NCBI GenBank assembly: GCA_020636435.1
Contig: JACJXX010000002.1
Coordinates: 3,472,001-3,536,000 of the forward strand
Length of the DNA stretch: 64,000 bases
Reading direction: 5' to 3'
DNA from: Lewinellaceae bacterium
GTDB lineage: Bacteria > Bacteroidota > Bacteroidia > Chitinophagales > Saprospiraceae
Shown in pieces: positions 62,052 to 64,000 of the stretch. Position numbers and translations under genes: made by a program. Numbering within the stretch: the stretch's first letter is position 1; each line of letters begins with the position of its first letter. Below the pieces are notes generated by a model that had not been told where the DNA came from, did no database searches, and saw nothing but the letters and a program-made list of their open reading frames with translations.

Positions 62052-63206
62052 ATGATCGACAGGCACATTACTCCCGCCATAACTTCCCTGCTGGGCAAAT
62101 ATCAGGCCTTAACCATTACCGGCCCCAGGCAAGGGGGAAAAACTACCTTGTTGAAGTCTTTATTCCCCGATTGGCCTTACATTTCTCTGGAAACTCCGGA
62201 TCTTAGAGAAAAGGTACAGCTAAACCCAAGGGAGTTGTTCGTCAAGTCCGGCCATAAGATGGTCATTGACGAAGTACAGCGGGTGCCGGAGCTATTGTCC
62301 TATATCCAAACCATCGTGGATGATGACCGGGAAGCCTGTTTCATTCTATCCGGCTCTCACAACCTGCTCATGCTGGAAAACATCAGCCAGTCACTGGCGG
62401 GGCGGACTGCAATATTCTACCTGCTCCCCTTCTCTCTTTCCGAATTGGGCCGGGAAGGGCAAAAAGCTTATGAAGAATGGATCTTCAACGGTTTCTACCC
62501 CCGGATCTACGACCGGGATATTCCACCCGGCCGTTTTTATCCGGATTATCTGGAAACTTATGTGCAGCGGGACGTCCGGCAGATAAAAAATATCGGCAAC
62601 CTCAACCTTTTTCAACGCTTTTTAGGAATTTGCGCCGGATATATCGGCCAAACGGTGAATTACAGCAATATGGCGAACAGTATTGGCGTAAGCGTCAATA
62701 CCGTGATAAACTGGTTGTCTGTCCTGGAAACCTCTTTCATTGTTTACCAGCTCAACCCTTATTACCGGAACTTTAACAAACGCATCACCAAAGCGACAAA
62801 GTTATATTTCTATGATACTGGATTAGCTTGCTCCCTGCTGAGAATAAAATCCATAGAATCCCTGGATAATTACTTCCAAAAAGGGGCTCTTTTTGAGAAT
62901 TTCATCATCAATGAGATTTGCAAGCACTATTTCAACCAAGGAGAACGGCCTCCCATTTACTACTGGCGCGACCACAAGGGCCACGAGATTGACTTGCTCA
63001 TCGACCAAGGCAGCCAAATGCTGCCCATTGAAATCAAGGCCGGGCGCACTTTCTCTTCCTCTTTTTTCAAAAACCTGAACTGGTGGCGCCAAATTGCTGA
63101 TATTCCAATCCGGAAAAGCATTGTCATCTACGGAGGAGATGATGACTGGGAATTGGAAAACGGCACACTAATGAGTTGGCGGCAACTGGATCAACTACCG
63201 GTTTGA
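62052..63206 (+). CDS. AAA-type ATPase with DUF4143 domain
   Basis: In this 384-aa protein the N-terminal AAA_14-like ATPase domain has Walker A TITGPRQGGKTTLLKSLF, Walker B KMVIDEVQRVPELLSYI and sensor ILSGSHNLLML. The C-terminal DUF4143 part shows YLETYVQRDVRQIKNIGNLN, KLYFYDTGLACSLLRI, LFENFIINEICKHYFNQGER, PPIYYWRDHKGHEIDLLID and PIEIKAGRTFSSSFFKNLNW, a PD-(D/E)XK-like end. The family is multi-copy in Bacteroidota and its role is unknown. A palindromic promoter-operator lies just upstream, which suggests self-control. Confidence 0.9.
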   Translation: MIDRHITPAITSLLGKYQALTITGPRQGGKTTLLKSLFPDWPYISLETPDLREKVQLNPRELFVKSGHKMVIDEVQRVPELLSYIQTIVDDDREACFILSGSHNLLMLENISQSLAGRTAIFYLLPFSLSELGREGQKAYEEWIFNGFYPRIYDRDIPPGRFYPDYLETYVQRDVRQIKNIGNLNLFQRFLGICAGYIGQTVNYSNMANSIGVSVNTVINWLSVLETSFIVYQLNPYYRNFNKRITKATKLYFYDTGLACSLLRIKSIESLDNYFQKGALFENFIINEICKHYFNQGERPPIYYWRDHKGHEIDLLIDQGSQMLPIEIKAGRTFSSSFFKNLNWWRQIADIPIRKSIVIYGGDDDWELENGTLMSWRQLDQLPV

Positions 63207-63241
63207 GAAAAATCCGTATTTTCGCACGAAAAATAAAACCA

Positions 63242-64000
63242 ATGCAAAGAATAGGAACGTTAATCATCGCGCTTTTTGGTTTCCTGACCCTGCTTCCCGC
63301 CCAGCAAATGACGGAAGACCCGCTGCTGGATCTCAGAGTAGACGTCGTTTACCTCTCCTCCGACCTGCTGGAAGGGCGGGAAACCGGCAAGGAAGGCGAA
63401 ACCATGGCGGCTCAGTACATTGCCCGCCGGTTCCAGGATCTGGGGCTGGCGCCCAAAGGCGCCGGCGGCAGCTGGTACCAGTCTTTCGATTTTAATTACA
63501 AGGCGCACCCGCACGCGGAAGAGGGAGAGGCGCGCACCGGCAAAAACGTGCTGGGCTACCTCGACAACGGGGCGGAACAGACGGTTATCATCGGCGCCCA
63601 CTACGACCACCTCGGCCATGGCATCATGGGCTCTCTCTATGCCGGCGACCCTGCCATCCACAACGGGGCGGACGACAACGCCAGCGGCGTGGCCGCCCTG
63701 CTGCGCATCGCGGAGGAACTGAAAAAGGGCCGCGCCAAAAACAACAACTACCTCTTCATGGGCTTCTCCGGCGAAGAAATGGGGCTGTTCGGCTCCAAGT
63801 ACTTCGCCAACAACCCCACCATCAACCTGGGAAAGGTGAATTATATGCTCAACATGGACATGGTGGGCCGCCTCAATGAAGAGAAAGTGCTGGCAGTGAA
63901 CGGCGCCGGCACCTCGCCGGCCTGGAAAGAAGCGATCGAAAACCTCTCCATCGGCGGCATACAGGCCAAAACCACGGATTCCGGCATCGGCCCGTCCGAC
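63242..64000 (+). CDS. M28-family zinc aminopeptidase, N-terminal part (runs off the window)
   Basis: The first 253 residues are present; the gene continues beyond 64000. A signal peptide (IGTLIIALFGFLTLLPAQ) indicates export. The metal ligands of M28 are visible: VIIGAHYDHLGHG (His/Asp), HNGADDNASGVAALL (bridging Asp), FSGEEMGLFGS (catalytic and metal Glu) and YMLNMDMVGRL (Asp). The final His lies outside. It probably trims peptides in the periplasm or outside. The DUF4143 stop is 36 bases upstream. Confidence 0.9.
   Translation, partial: MQRIGTLIIALFGFLTLLPAQQMTEDPLLDLRVDVVYLSSDLLEGRETGKEGETMAAQYIARRFQDLGLAPKGAGGSWYQSFDFNYKAHPHAEEGEARTGKNVLGYLDNGAEQTVIIGAHYDHLGHGIMGSLYAGDPAIHNGADDNASGVAALLRIAEELKKGRAKNNNYLFMGFSGEEMGLFGSKYFANNPTINLGKVNYMLNMDMVGRLNEEKVLAVNGAGTSPAWKEAIENLSIGGIQAKTTDSGIGPSD

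Overview
The window (about 53% G+C, 64 kb) looks like a chromosomal piece of a Bacteroidota bacterium, most likely Saprospiria (Lewinella/Phaeodactylibacter/Haliscomenobacter-like). The grounds are a type IX secretion C-terminal sorting domain on a giant repeat protein, TAnnTTTG-type -7 boxes instead of sigma70 boxes, gliding-type outer-membrane barrel and TPR proteins, a split KdpD, and many palindromic intergenic repeats. No rRNA, tRNA or CRISPR was recognised.

Layout. 1-3740: end of a kdp potassium-ATPase operon (kdpB tail and kdpC, both frameshifted, then an intact short KdpD and a separate histidine kinase). 3787-8694: an AAA-ATPase/PD-(D/E)XK gene divergent from an SNF2 helicase, with a large inverted repeat between them. 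9076-14781: a 1901-aa T9SS-exported protein with about 16 repeats of 110 aa. 14871-22328: a complete curli locus on the minus strand (two curlin-like subunits, a CsgH-like chaperone, CsgE with a fused CsgH-like domain, CsgF, CsgG with an extra barrel, a propeller lipoprotein) with an AraC-type regulator upstream. 22567-25698: an anti-sigma/outer-membrane barrel protein, an ECF sigma factor and an HD-PycTM membrane protein. 25755-29286: a subtilase, then an insertion sequence that split a palindrome. 29370-37268: TPR proteins, a barrel protein and a Y1 (HUH) transposase set among about 16 REP-like hairpins.

37547-46360: ornithine aminotransferase, an aberrant nicotinamidase, LolD, a sodium/solute symporter, a candidate small RNA, an ABC exporter and an iron-sulfur photolyase. 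46535-52829: a WG-repeat lipoprotein coupled to a NrtR-type Nudix regulator, a secreted protein, a macrodomain, CoaD, a YjjG-type phosphatase and PruA. 52979-64000: a deoxyribosyltransferase/TIR-like-TPR-Rossmann protein that may be defence related, a BNR lipoprotein, pullulanase plus an SLC45-type sugar transporter, a nucleotidyltransferase, a CcbP-like protein, a DUF4143 ATPase under a palindromic promoter, and the start of an M28 peptidase.

How genes may work together. RocD and PruA form an ornithine-to-glutamate route. Pullulanase and the SLC45-type transporter fit alpha-glucan use. The curli genes form a self-contained amyloid export system with unusual architecture. The strongest leads for something new are the CsgH-CsgE fusion with a very acidic curlin, the Y1 transposase/REP array, the deoxyribosyltransferase-TPR-Rossmann protein, the HD-PycTM protein without a cyclase, and a candidate small RNA near 42.5 kb.
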